From positions 367,951,105 to 368,015,104 of the forward strand of contig CM022297.1 of assembly GCA_011799875.1 (NCBI GenBank): a stretch of DNA of 64,000 nt. The letters are read 5' to 3'. Below the pieces are notes generated by a model, which was not told where the DNA came from, searched no databases, and saw only the letters and a program-made list of their open reading frames with translations. The translations under genes were made by a program, and so were the position numbers. Each line of letters opens with the position of its first letter. Position 1 is the stretch's first letter. The stretch comes from Thinopyrum elongatum (lineage: Eukaryota; Streptophyta; Magnoliopsida; Poales; Poaceae). Of the stretch, positions 34,322 through 44,259 are shown piece after piece.

Positions 34322-36235
34322 CCTCACATGGGACAATGCTCTAATAATGAAGATCATCATACTTCTATCTACTTACAACTCAAAAAAAATTACAAATCGA
34401 TATTAGAACAAAATATGACTCTATATGAATGCCTCCGGCAGTGTACCAGGATGTGCAATGAATCAAGAGTGACATGTATGAAAAAATTATGAACGGTGGC
34501 TTTGCCACAAATACGATGTCAACTACATGATCATGCAAAGCAATATGACAATGATGATGCGTGTCATAGTAAACGGAACGGTGGAAAGCTGCATGGCAAT
34601 ATATCTCGGAATGGCTATGAAAATGACATAATAGGTAGGTATGGTGGCTGTTTTGAGGAAGGTATATGGTGGGTGTATGGTACCGGCGAAAGTTGCACGG
34701 TACAAGAGAGGCTAGCAATGGTGGAAGGGTGAGAGTGCGTATAATCCATGGACTCAACATTAGTCATAAAGAACTCACATACTTATTGCAAAAATCTATT
34801 AGTCAGTGAAACAAAGTACTACGCGCATGCTCCTAGGGGGATAGATTGGTAGGAAAAGACCATCGCTCATCCCTGACCGCCACTCATAAGGAAGACAATC
34901 AAAAAATATCTCATGCTCCAACTTCGTTACATAACGGTTCACCATACGTGCATGCTACGGGACTCACAAACCTTAACACAAGTATTTATCAAATTCACAA
35001 TTACTCACTAGCATGACCCTAATATCACCATCTTTATATCTCAAAACAATCATAAGGAATCAAACTTCTCATAGTATTCAATGCACTTTATATGAAAGTT
35101 TTTATTATATCCCTCTTGGATGCCCATCATATTAGGACTAAATTCATAACCTAAGCAAATTACCATGCTGTTTAAGACTCTCAAAATAATATAAGTGAAG
35201 CATGAGAGTTCATCAATTTCTTCAAAATAAAACCACCACCGTGCTCTAAAAAGATATAAGTGAAGCACTAGAGCAACTGACAAACTACTCCAAAAAGATA
35301 TAAATGAAGATCAATGAGTGGTCAAATAATTATGTTGCTATGTGAAGACTCTCTCTCATAAAAGAATTTCAGATCTTAATATTTTATTCAAACAGCAAGC
35401 AAAACAAAATAAAATGACATTCCAAGGATAGCACATATCAAGTGAAGAAGCAAAAACTTAGGCTCAACCGAAACTGACCGATCATTGTTGAAGAAGAAAG
35501 GTGGGATGCCAACCGGGGCATCCCCAAGCTTAGATGCTTGAGACTTCTTGAAATATTAGTTAGGTATGCCTTGGGCATCCCCAAGCTTGAGCTCTTTTGT
35601 CTCCTTAATTCCTCTCATATCATGGTTTCCTAAATCTTAAAGACTTCATCCACACAAAACTCAACAAGAACTCGTGAGATAAGTTAGTATAAATCAACGC
35701 ATAACCTTATCATTCTTTACTGTAGAAAATCACTAAAATTATTATTTTATATTGCATACTAAATGCCGCTGCATATTTAAGACTCCTATACTCAAATAGA
35801 CTCATTAAACAAGCAAACATATGCAAACAATGCAAACATAACAGCAATCTGTCTAAACAGGACAGTCTGTAAAGGACTAAGGAGAATCCATACTTATTTA
35901 ACTCAAAAAATTCTGAAAATTTACCACACTGTAGATAATTTATCATTTCATGTTTTTTCAAAATTTCAAGCTTTTATCACATTCTTACTTTTCTAGGGAA
36001 TTTCTGCAATAGAGATAAACTTTCTGTTTTGAAACAGCAACTCATATACTTGTAAATTGAGCATGGTGAAGCCTATCCTTGACACTTTTATTGAAATAAA
36101 AGATACAAAAACTTATTCTAAATAACAGCAAGCAAATTTAAAATAAAATAAAATGACACTCCAAGCAGAACACATATCATGGTGTGAATAAAAATATTGC
36201 CTCAAGTAAATTTATCGATGAACGAAGACAAAAGA

Positions 36236-36318
36236 GGGGATGCCATCCGGGGCATCCCCAAGCTTAGGCTCTTGGATGTCCTTGAATATTACCTTGGGGT
36301 GCCTTGGGCATCCCTAAG
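36236..36318 (-). other. Twin hairpin with internal PPT copies, type III
   Basis: Hairpin 2 has stem GGGGATGCC/GGCATCCCC around a six-base loop (36236-36259). Hairpin 1 pairs CTTGGGG with CCCTAAG (36293-36318). The order on the minus strand is the same as in types I and II. Confidence 0.6.
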
Positions 36319-36899
36319 CTTAGGCTCTTGCCACTCCTTATTCCGTAGTCCATCGAAACTTCACCCAAAACTTAAAAACTTCACAACACAAAACTCAACA
36401 GAAAATCTTATGAGCTCCGTTAGTATAAGAAAATAAATCACCACTTAGGTACTGTTGTGAACTCATTCTAAATTCATATTGGTGTTATATCTACTGTATT
36501 CCAACTTCTCCATGGTTCATACCCTCCGATACTACCCATAGATTCATCAAAATAAGCAAACAACACAATGAAAACAGAATCTGTCAAAAACAGAACAGTC
36601 TGTAGTAATCTGGAAACTTTCCATACCTCTGTAACTCCAAAAATTCTGACAACTTAGGACAAGGTAGATAATTTGTATACCAATCTTGTGTAAAAAATTC
36701 AGATCAAAAGCACATTACAGTGAATTTTACAAATTCCTGGACTGGGCACAAAAGTTTCTGTTTTTGCACAGAATCAAGTCAACTATCATCCACACTATCC
36801 CAAAGGCTTTACTTGGCACTTTATTGAAACAAAAGCTATAAAACATGATTACTACAGTAGCATAATCATGTGGACACACAAAAACAGTAGGGGTAAATG

Positions 36900-36951
36900 T
36901 TGGGTTGTCTCCCAACAAGCGCTTTTCTTTAATGCCTTTTTAGCTAGGCAT
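36900..36951 (-). other. Post-ORF hairpin motif, type III copy
   Basis: The minus strand reads ATGCCTAGCT (36942-36951), then AGCGCTTG, then stem TTGGG/CCCAA around AGACAA (36900-36915). It is 275 bases after the ORF end, farther than in the other types. Confidence 0.6.
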
Positions 36952-37226
36952 GATGATTTCAATGATGTTCACATAAAAGATATGAATTGAAACACAAAGA
37001 GAGCATCATGAAGAATATGACTAGAAAATTTAAGTCTAACCCACTTCCTATGCCTAGGGATTTTGTGATCAAACAACTTATGGGAACAAGAATCAACTAG
37101 CATAGGAAGGTAAAACAAGCAAAACTCCAAGATTTTAAGCACATAGAGAGGAAACTTGATATTATTGCAATTCCTACAAGCATATATTCCTCCCTCATAA
37201 TAATTTTCAGTAGCATCATGAATGAA

Positions 37227-37931
37227 TTAAACAATATAACCACCACATAAATCATTTTTTTCATGATCCACATGCATAGAAATTTTACTACTCTCCGCAT
37301 AAGCAAATTTATTCTCATGAATAGTAGTGGGAGCAAACTCAACAAAATAACTATCATGTGAGGCATAATCCAATTGAAAATTAAAATCAAGATGACAAGT
37401 TTCATGGTTATCATTATTATTTATAGCATACATGTCATCATCATAGATAGCAACTTTGTTCTCATAATCAATTGGAACCTCTTCCGAAATAGTGGATTCA
37501 TCACTAAATAAAGTCATGACCTCTCAAAATCCACTTTCATAATTATTGAAATAAGATTCAACACCCTCCAAAATAGTGGGATCATTAGTTCCTAAAGTTT
37601 ACACTCTTCCAAACCCATTTTCATCAATATAATCATCATAAATAGGAGGCATGCTATCATCATAATAAATATTCTCATCAAAACTTGGGGGACTAAAAAT
37701 ATCATCTTCATCAAACATAGCATCCCCAAGCTTGTAGCTTTGCATATCAATAGCATCATGGATATTCAAGGAATTCATACTAACAACATTGTAATCATGC
37801 TCATCATTAAAAAATTTAGTGCCAAACATTTTATAGATTTCTTCTTCTAGCAATTGAGCACAATTATCGGAATCCTTATTTTCACGAAAGACATTAAAAA
37901 GATGAAGCATATGAGGCAACGTCAATTCCAT
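37227..37931 (-). pseudogene. Acidic orphan ORF of type III, two nonsense codons
   Basis: One minus-strand frame of 235 codons from ATG 37931 to the stop at 37227, interrupted by TAA (37599-37601) and TGA (37524-37526), with no frameshift. The product would be strongly acidic and Tyr/Asn-rich, with no domain I recognise and no resemblance to gag. It sits right after the PBS, where the other types carry different ORFs. Function unknown. Confidence 0.55.
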
Positions 37932-38030
37932 TTTTTTTGTAGTTTTCTTTTATAGACTAAACTAGTGATAAAACAAGAAACTAAAAGATTCGATTGCAAG
38001 ATCTAAAGATATACCTTCAAGCACTCACCT

Positions 38031-38047
38031 CCCTGGCAACGGCGCCA
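38031..38047 (-). promoter_or_regulatory. Extra primer-binding-site copy (distal)
   Basis: The minus strand reads TGGCGCCGTTGCCAGGG, a second tRNA-Asp match 62 bases from the LTR-proximal one. The bases around it (AAAGAGCTT) are also duplicated. Confidence 0.65.
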
Positions 38048-38091
38048 AAAAAGAGCTTCGTTGACGGGATGTGAGTGCCGCTTACCTAGCC

Positions 38092-38109
38092 TCCTCGGCA
38101 ACGGCGCCA
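38092..38109 (-). promoter_or_regulatory. Primer-binding site beside the LTR, type III
   Basis: The minus strand reads TGGCGCCGTTGCCGAGGA, with one mismatch to the tRNA-Asp complement and 10 bases from the LTR edge. The spacing fits the other elements, so this is the likely working copy. Confidence 0.75.
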
Positions 38110-38119
38110 GAAAAGAGCT

Positions 38120-39790
38120 TGATGTCTACTACGCAACCTTCTTCTTATAGACTCGTGTTGGGCCTCCAAGCGCAGAGTTTTGTAGGACAGTAGCAAATTT
38201 CCCTCAAGTGGATGACCTAAGGTTTATCAATCCGTGGGACGCGTAGGATGAAGATGGTCTCTCTCAAACAACCCTGCAACCAAATAACAAAGAGTCTCTT
38301 GTGTCCCCAACACACCCAATACAATGATAAATTGTATAGGTGCACTAGTTCGGCGAAGAGATGGTGATACAAGTGCAATATGGATGGTAGATATAGGTTT
38401 TTGTAATCTGAAAATATAAAAACAGCAAGGTAACTAGTAACAAAAGTGAGCAAAAACGGTATTGCAATGCTTCGAAACAAGGCCTAGGGTTCATACTTTC
38501 ACTAATGCAAGTTCTCTCAACAATGATAACATAATTAGATCATATAACAATCCCTCAACATGCAACAAAGAGTCACTCCAAAGTCACTAATAGCGGAGAA
38601 TAAACGAAGAGATTATTGTAGGGTATGAGACCACCTCAAAGTTATTCTTTCTGATCGATCTATTGGGCTATTCCTATAAGTGTCACAAACAGCCCTAGAG
38701 TTCATACTAAAATAACACCTTAAGACACACATCAACCAAAACCCTAATGTCACCTAGATACTCCAATGTCACCACAAGTATCCGCGGGTTTGATTATACG
38801 ATATGCATCACACAATCTCAGATTCATCTATTCAAACCAACACAAAGAACTTCAAAGAGTGCCCCAAAGTTTCTACCGGAGAATCAAGACGAAAACGTGT
38901 GCCAACCCCTATGTATAAGTTCACAAGGTCACAGAACCCGCAAGTTGATCACCAAAACATACATCAAGTGGATCACGTGAATATCCCATTGTCACCACAG
39001 ATAAGCACATGCAAGACATACATCAAGTGTTCTCAAATCCTTAAAGACTCAATCCGATAAGATAACTTCAAAGGGAAAACTCAACCATTACAAGAAGGTA
39101 GAGGGGAGAAACATCATAAGATCCAACTATAATAGCAAAGCTCGCGGTACATCAAGATCGTGCCAAATCAAGAACACGAGAGAGAGAGAGAGAGAGATCA
39201 AGCACATAGCTACTGGTACATACCCTCAGCCCCGAGGGTGAACTACTCCCTCCTCGTCATGGAGAGCGCCGGAATGATGAAGATGGCCACCGGTGATGGA
39301 TTCCCTCTCCGGCAGGGTGCCAGAACGGGCTCCCGATTGGTTTTTTGTGGCTTCAGAGGCTTGCGGCGGCGGAACTACCGATCTAGGTTTATTTCTGGGG
39401 GTTTCTGTATTTATAGGAATTTTTGGCGTCGAGAACAAGTCAGGGGGGTCCACAAGGAGCCCTCAAGACCGGAGGGCGCACCCTGGGGGGGCGCCCTCCA
39501 CCCTTGTGGAGGCCCCGTGGCTCTTCTGGCCCAACTCCTTTGCTTCGGGGGCTTCTTCTGGTCCATAAAAAATCTTTGTAAATTTTCATCTCATTTGGAC
39601 TCCGTTTGATATTCCTTTTCTGCGAAACTCAAAAACAAGGAAAAAAACAGAAACTGGCACTGGGCTCTAGGTTAATAGGTTAATCCCAAAAATCATATAA
39701 AATAGCATATAAATGCATATAAAACATCCAAGATGGATAATATAATAGCATGGAACAATAAAAAATTATAGATACGTTGGAGACGTATCA
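38120..39790 (-). repeat. Type III LTR D (5' LTR)
   Basis: 1,671 bp with both ends intact (TGATGTCTACTACG to GGAGACGTATCA). It serves as the reference for the damaged ends of units A to C. Confidence 0.9.
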
Positions 39791-39795
39791 GGCAA

Positions 39796-41219
39796 CGAGC
39801 CGGTGATGGGAAGACGCGGCAGTGGAGTCACAGATGGAGAGGTGTACGAGGGTTAACTGGTTCTGGTGCGGCGTGGTTCTGCAGTCGGTGGAGAATAACA
39901 GGAGGTGTGGAGGTGTGGATGGATGGCTTGTCCGGCGGTGGGGTAGTGCTTCACAGCGAAGCGTGCTAAGCAGAGCTGCTAGCAGTCGGAGGCCGGAGCA
40001 GGTGGTCCCGGCGGCACTGGAGGAAGAAGACGAGAGATTGAAGATGAATGCGGCCGTTGGATGTAAATCCAACGGCTATCGATGTCAGAATCATTTGTTG
40101 ACTAAGTTGATAACGCCTTGCATTGGCTTCGACCCATTGGCCCACATTTCAGCCCCCAAAAATGTTGCACATATTCAACCCATTTTTTTACAATTTACAG
40201 TCCATTTGTTGGGCTGGGTGAACAAATAATGTAGCGTCCATGCGGCCCATTTATTTTTTTTCTAAAAAACTACAGCCCATTTGCACTTTCTCGAAATACA
40301 TGAATTTGCTGCCCTGGGTGAACAAAAAATGTAGCGTCCATGCGACCCATTTATTTTTTCCTAAAAAAATACAGCCAGTTTGCACTTTCTCGAAATACAC
40401 ATTTTTGATGGGCTGGTTCTAATTATAATATTGGGTTGGGCGCAGCAATGTTATCAAAAAATAACCAGGGGCTGAGCATTTTGTTATAAATATATTTAAA
40501 TAATAAGTGCTTTATTATTACATGGTCCTTAAATCTTACCAATCTTTTGTACACAATCACCTGGATTTTCGTTGACCTTAATGTAAAAAAACCCAGGATT
40601 TTTATTGTTAAACATTTATTTTTATAAGTTCATAAGACGTGGAAGTCATAGCAAAAAAATAATCTATTTTGGAGTGTTGATTGTTTTTTTTGCCACGACA
40701 TCCACGATTGTCATTCCCTGATGAAACTTGGCAAGCACTTCAAACATTTATCATTCTTTGCCACCAATTGTTTTTTGAATTTTTTTAGATTTTACTATTA
40801 ATTGTAGTATCATAAGAGCTAAAACTCGGAGGGGCACTTTACAACACTCTTTTCATGAATGCAAATGACACTGACATATAGGTGATGTTTTTATGAACAT
40901 TTTGGTATCTTATTTGCATTTTTCTGATTTAGTATGAATTAGTTATGATTTTTTCAAACTGACGGTCAAACGGTCAAAGGGCAAAGGGCAAAAGCATAAG
41001 AGGTGTGAAGTGACTTGGACATAACCGGTGACTTTTGGAAATTAGGGGTAAAACAGCCGAGTGGGACACAATTAGGGGCATAAATCTAATTATCCCAAAA
41101 AAGAAAGCCTAGACTGGGCAGCCCACAACCCAGCAGATACTTGTTGGCCCACTGATAATAAATGATACCTACCATCTCCCCGATGAGACTGGCTTCGTTG
41201 TAAATTTATCTCCTTTTTA
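39796..41219. other. CACTA-like remainder, no gene
   Basis: Continues 28463 across the type III insertion. Two copies of a roughly 100-bp unit (GGGTGAACAAA, ATGTAGCGTCCATGCG, CATTTATTTTTT) lie at about 40210-40420. A perfect 10-bp hairpin GCCGTTGGAT/ATCCAACGGC lies at 40053-40076. The rest is AT-rich with no ORF I can support. Confidence 0.45.
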
Positions 41220-41476
41220 GGGGTTGTTTGGTTCCCAGCCACGTCTTGCCACACCTCACCTTAGGCAAATTTGACCAAGCTAGGTAGGCGTTTAGTTCTA
41301 GCCACACCTAAGGCAAGAATATTTTTATGAGCAGTGAACCCCACGTGTCATAGACACAAAAAGTGTGGCAAGATTCCCTTAGGCAAGCCAAAGTGTGGCT
41401 AACAATTTGAGCAACTCAAGTGTGGCAAAAATCATGTGGCAATATATGGCAAAGATAGTCACAATCCAAATAGCCC
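41220..41476. mobile_element. MITE-like element with imperfect terminal inverted repeats
   Basis: The left end GGGGTTGTTTGGTT and the right end, read on the other strand as GGGGGCTATTTGGATT, form an imperfect inverted repeat of about 14 bp. The interior repeats TGTGGCAAG-like words. No clear target duplication was found. The ends resemble hAT-type MITEs of grasses. Confidence 0.45.
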
Positions 41477-41507
41477 CCAACGTCAGTATATCATTAGGAG
41501 GAAGTAT

Positions 41508-41715
41508 TTTTCAATGAGGCACTTGCTTGCGTACGGCCATGGACCTGGTGGGTCCCGACTGTCCGCCTCTCCATGTACAGTCCTCTCCAGATTCCTCTCG
41601 TTTGTTGAGCATGTCCACAACGGTAGCCAGTGGCGTCGTGGCGACCGCATAAAGGCGGAGGATGACGTTCAGGCCCCGGATGAGAATGCACCAGAGCCGG
41701 GGAAGACGTGCTACA
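41508..41715. repeat. Paralogue of the segment at 28300-28463
   Basis: Shares CCATGGACCTGGTG, CTCTCGTTTGTTGAGCA and AGGCCCCGGA with the DNA just left of the type III insertion, and AGCCGG--GGAAGACG with the DNA just right of it. It is either an internal repeat of the CACTA-like element or a second partial copy. Confidence 0.55.
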
Positions 41716-41759
41716 ATAGTGGTAGATGTTGTGCCTAATTTCTAGCGAAAGTACTGGAG

Positions 41760-41814
41760 TAGCCCAGTGGCCAAGTTCCACTCCCCAACCGCTGCTCCGC
41801 CCGGGTTTGATTCC
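41760..41814 (+). mobile_element. Possible tRNA-derived SINE head (pol III A and B boxes)
   Basis: TAGCCCAGTGG (41760-41770) fits the A box and GGTTTGATTCC (41804-41814) fits the B box with one change. The gap between them is 33 bases, as in a tRNA. It does not fold as a functional tRNA that I can support. The ends of any SINE body are not defined. Confidence 0.4.
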
Positions 41815-42381
41815 ACCTGATGCAGTGAAAATATCCCCCAATTTTTGCCTCTGCCTCTGACATGTGGGTGCCCATTGTCATCTACGCACACCACCTCCAA
41901 CACTTGCCAAAACTTCGTCCCTCGGTTTCTCTGTTTTTCGCACACTCAACATTTTGTGGGCATTTTGAAAATAGCATATCTTTTTGACTGTGCATCATAT
42001 GAAGATGTGCTATGCATGAATGTTGACCAGCATGATGTTAACTGGCTGGTAGTTCCATTTTCGACCATGAATAATACTTCCAACATGATGTTATCCTTGT
42101 TTGAAAAGGGCGTGTTAATATAAATGCTCTGCCTCTGAAACTTGCAGTTTCTTCTCTGAGAATCACATTGTCTGCACTTTTATATGAAACTACATTTTTG
42201 AAAGTGCTAAAAATAGATCTCTAGAATTCATAAATTACTTCATATGCTCAATACTGCAAATCTGAAATTCAAAATGCATTCATATCTGAAAGTACTCTCA
42301 AAATACAAAACACAATTCACAACCTGCAAATGCTGACAACCCTAAGCTCCTCCTCAGACTATTGGGTGGGGGGGTCCCCTC
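41815..42381. other. No gene seen
   Basis: AT-rich DNA with no supported ORF or terminal repeats. It may hold the body of the possible SINE at its start. Confidence 0.4.
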
Positions 42382-42858
42382 CTATTCCTCGGCGGCAGAC
42401 AGTCGCCCCATGTGACGAGGTGAACGGCGAGGGAGAGGATGGCGGGGAAGCATCGTCACACCAACTACTTTTCTCCTCTTGCGGTTGGGTTCGGTCGACG
42501 AAGACTCCATCGGCTCGCTCTGCCACAGCACCCTCACAAACGGCACTGTGTAGATGCTTGATCCTTTAATGTTTGGTGGATGCTCCATCTTGGATCGATA
42601 CTCCAACCACCGGTGCCTCACGATCTGATCCGATGAATCTGTTTGCTCCATGGCCCAGAGGAGCAGCTCTATGTACTCCCGTGCGACTCTCTCCCAAAGT
42701 ATCGCCGCCTTCTCGCTCTGTTCCAGATATTTGGCCATCGCTATCGCTGTCGCCGCTAATTGCTCCGGGTTGTCAAACCAAGACTGTATCTCCAACATCC
42801 TAGCTAGCTTCACAGGGTCGCCGCCTGCGATGCACACGGATCGGTTGTACTCCTCCAT
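42382..42858 (-). CDS. Unrecognised ORF, left member of a head-to-head pair
   Basis: 158 aa from the ATG at 42858. Shared with the right member: IAGGD-x-x-KLAR, WFDN, LLWAMEQTDS, VR-RW--YRSK-EHP, VPF-RV and a basic RKRR near the C terminus. The pattern suggests a small helical, possibly nuclear protein, but I know no such family. Its start codon is 739 bases from that of its partner. The ORF is intact although the surroundings are decayed, so either selection or recent amplification has kept it. Confidence 0.5.
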   Translation of the reverse strand: MEEYNRSVCIAGGDPVKLARMLEIQSWFDNPEQLAATAIAMAKYLEQSEKAAILWERVAREYIELLLWAMEQTDSSDQIVRHRWLEYRSKMEHPPNIKGSSIYTVPFVRVLWQSEPMESSSTEPNRKRRKVVGVTMLPRHPLPRRSPRHMGRLSAAEE

Positions 42859-42903
42859 CGATCTACTTCTCCACAACACCTTCACTCGCCGGTGGTGGTT
42901 TTT

Positions 42904-43062
42904 GAATGGAAGAGGAGAGGAGCGGCGCTGGTTTTGGATTAGAACGGGAGAGGAGCGGCGGTGGTTTTGAAATGGAAGAGGAGAGGAGCGGCGGTGGTTT
43001 TGGATTGGAAGAGGAGAGGAGCGGCGGTGGTTTAAGAGGAGAGGAGCGGCGCTGGTCTTGGA
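42904..43062 (+). repeat. GA-rich minisatellite upstream of the left ORF
   Basis: Four to five units of about 33-36 bp containing GGAGAGGAGCGGCGGTGG. It is the inverted counterpart of the CT-rich array at 43370-43560. The plus-strand ORF across it is a repeat artefact. Confidence 0.65.
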
Positions 43063-43080
43063 AGTTTTTTTTTGTTTTGC

Positions 43081-43256
43081 GTATTTTGGGTCAAAGTTTG
43101 ACTACATACTATATTTGACAAGCAAAATGTGAATGCATGTCATAAAAAATTATATCATTTGGTTCGTATCTGAATGTACTTTCAAATTATATTATTTTTG
43201 CAATGTATAACGTATATTTTATTTGTTAAAATAATGGTCAAATATGACCCAGAATA
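43081..43256. repeat. Inverted-repeat spacer, Stowaway-like
   Basis: Left GTATTTTGGGTCAAAGTTTGAC and the complement of the right end, GTATTCTGGGTCATATTTGAC, form an imperfect inverted repeat with AT-rich DNA between. It resembles mariner-type MITEs of grasses but lacks a clear TA target site. It sits at the centre of the head-to-head pair. Confidence 0.4.
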
Positions 43257-43369
43257 CAAGGGAGACTAGTTAATGTGGGGTCGCTTTCTTAATTGAAGGG
43301 TAAATTGATTTTGATTTTGATTTTGATCCAGTTACAGCGTGCCGGCCCTCTCGTCCAATCCTAAATCGC

Positions 43370-43560
43370 CGCCACACGCTCCTCTCCCTCTTCTTCATTG
43401 TAAAACCACCCCCTCTCCTCTCCATCTTCTCCATTCCAAAATCACCGTCTTGCCTCTCCCTCTTCTCCATTGCAAAACCACCCCTCTCTTCTCCATTGCA
43501 AAACCACCATCTCGCCTCTCCCTCTTCTCCATTGCAAGACCATCGTCTCGCCTCCCATCT
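43370..43560 (+). repeat. CT-rich minisatellite upstream of the right ORF
   Basis: Units of about 40-45 bp containing CTCTCCCTCTTCTCCATTGC and AAAACCACC. It probably acts as 5' untranslated DNA. Its translation as an N-terminal extension is not credible. Confidence 0.65.
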
Positions 43561-43596
43561 TCCAAAGCTAGCACCGGATCTCTCAGAAGCACATTT

Positions 43597-44086
43597 ATGG
43601 AGAGGATGCAGCAGCGAATCGGGCAGATCGCCGGCGGCGACCAGGCGAAGTTAGCCAGGTTGAAGGAGATCCTTACTTGGTTTGACAACGAGTGGGAGAT
43701 TTCGAGGACGGTGAGGGCCATGTGGCAATGTATGCCAAAGAGTGAGACGACGGCGATGAGGGCGGCGATGTACTCCCCGGCGGCAGTCACGCCGCAGTCC
43801 TTTGAGTTCATCGAGTATCTCCTCTGGGCGATGGAGCAGACAGATTCGCCCGAGGCGAAAGTCAGGCGGAGGTGGTGGGCGTACAGGTCGAAGGTCGAGC
43901 ATCCAGAGGATAACGAATCGATCGAGTACGGTGTGCCGTTCATGAGGGTGCAGTGCCAGCCGGAGCCACAGGAGTATTCGTTCTCCCACCGCAAGAGGAG
44001 GTCGGATTGCGTGATGTCACTTCCCCGCCATTCTCCATGGTTCCCTTGCCGCTCGCCTTGTTTCAACGGCAGTGGTAGGGTTTCAG
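43597..44086 (+). CDS. Unrecognised ORF, right member of a head-to-head pair
   Basis: From ATG 43597 the protein runs MERMQQRIGQIAGGDQAKLA and shares the WFDN, YLLWAMEQTDS, VRRRWWAYRSKVEHP, VPFMRV and RKRR blocks with the left member. A consensus donor TTTCAG|GTAAGC follows 44086, so this may be exon 1. Reading through, the frame stays open to 44259. No downstream exon was identified. Function unknown. Gene capture by a transposon is possible. Confidence 0.5.
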
Positions 44087-44259
44087 GTAAGCTTCGCACT
44101 AACCAAATCTTCCATCTGCTCATGCTTACAATCAGTGTGACGACTAATGAAAATCATACGGGTAAGTACTGGGTAGTACTCCGAGTCTCCGAGTACTACG
44201 CAAATCACCCTAAAATAGCTCTGGACCAAAAACAAAGTTGTGACAATGTGTACAAATAA

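Larger units (their letters stand above)
33438..36899 (-). other. Non-coding 3' domain of type III
   Basis: No supported ORF. Read on the minus strand it is homologous to the 3' domains of type II (for example around the purine tract and the CATCATCATT stretch). It includes an extra single hairpin at 35503-35524 (stem GGGATGCC/GGCATCCC, loop AACCGG). Confidence 0.55.
28464..39790 (-). mobile_element. Type III non-autonomous LTR retrotransposon with tandem LTRs
   Basis: It spans 11,327 bp on the minus strand, with target duplication GGCAA at 28459-28463 and 39791-39795. Its right (5') LTR is single (38120-39790). Its left (3') side has three LTR units in tandem (28464-33422). The interior (33423-38119) has, in element order, two PBS copies, a broken acidic ORF, the post-ORF hairpin, the twin hairpin, a long purine tract and a PPT. 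Without the two extra LTR units it would be about 8.05 kb. No pol is visible. Confidence 0.92.

Noticed and set aside
42906..43118. Plus-strand ORF with repeated ERSGGG-like units
   Set aside because: Direct translation of the GA-rich tandem repeat, with no sign of a gene.
43339..43596. N-terminal extension of the right-hand ORF
   Set aside because: It translates a CT-rich minisatellite. The paralogous left ORF aligns only from about MERMQQ onward.
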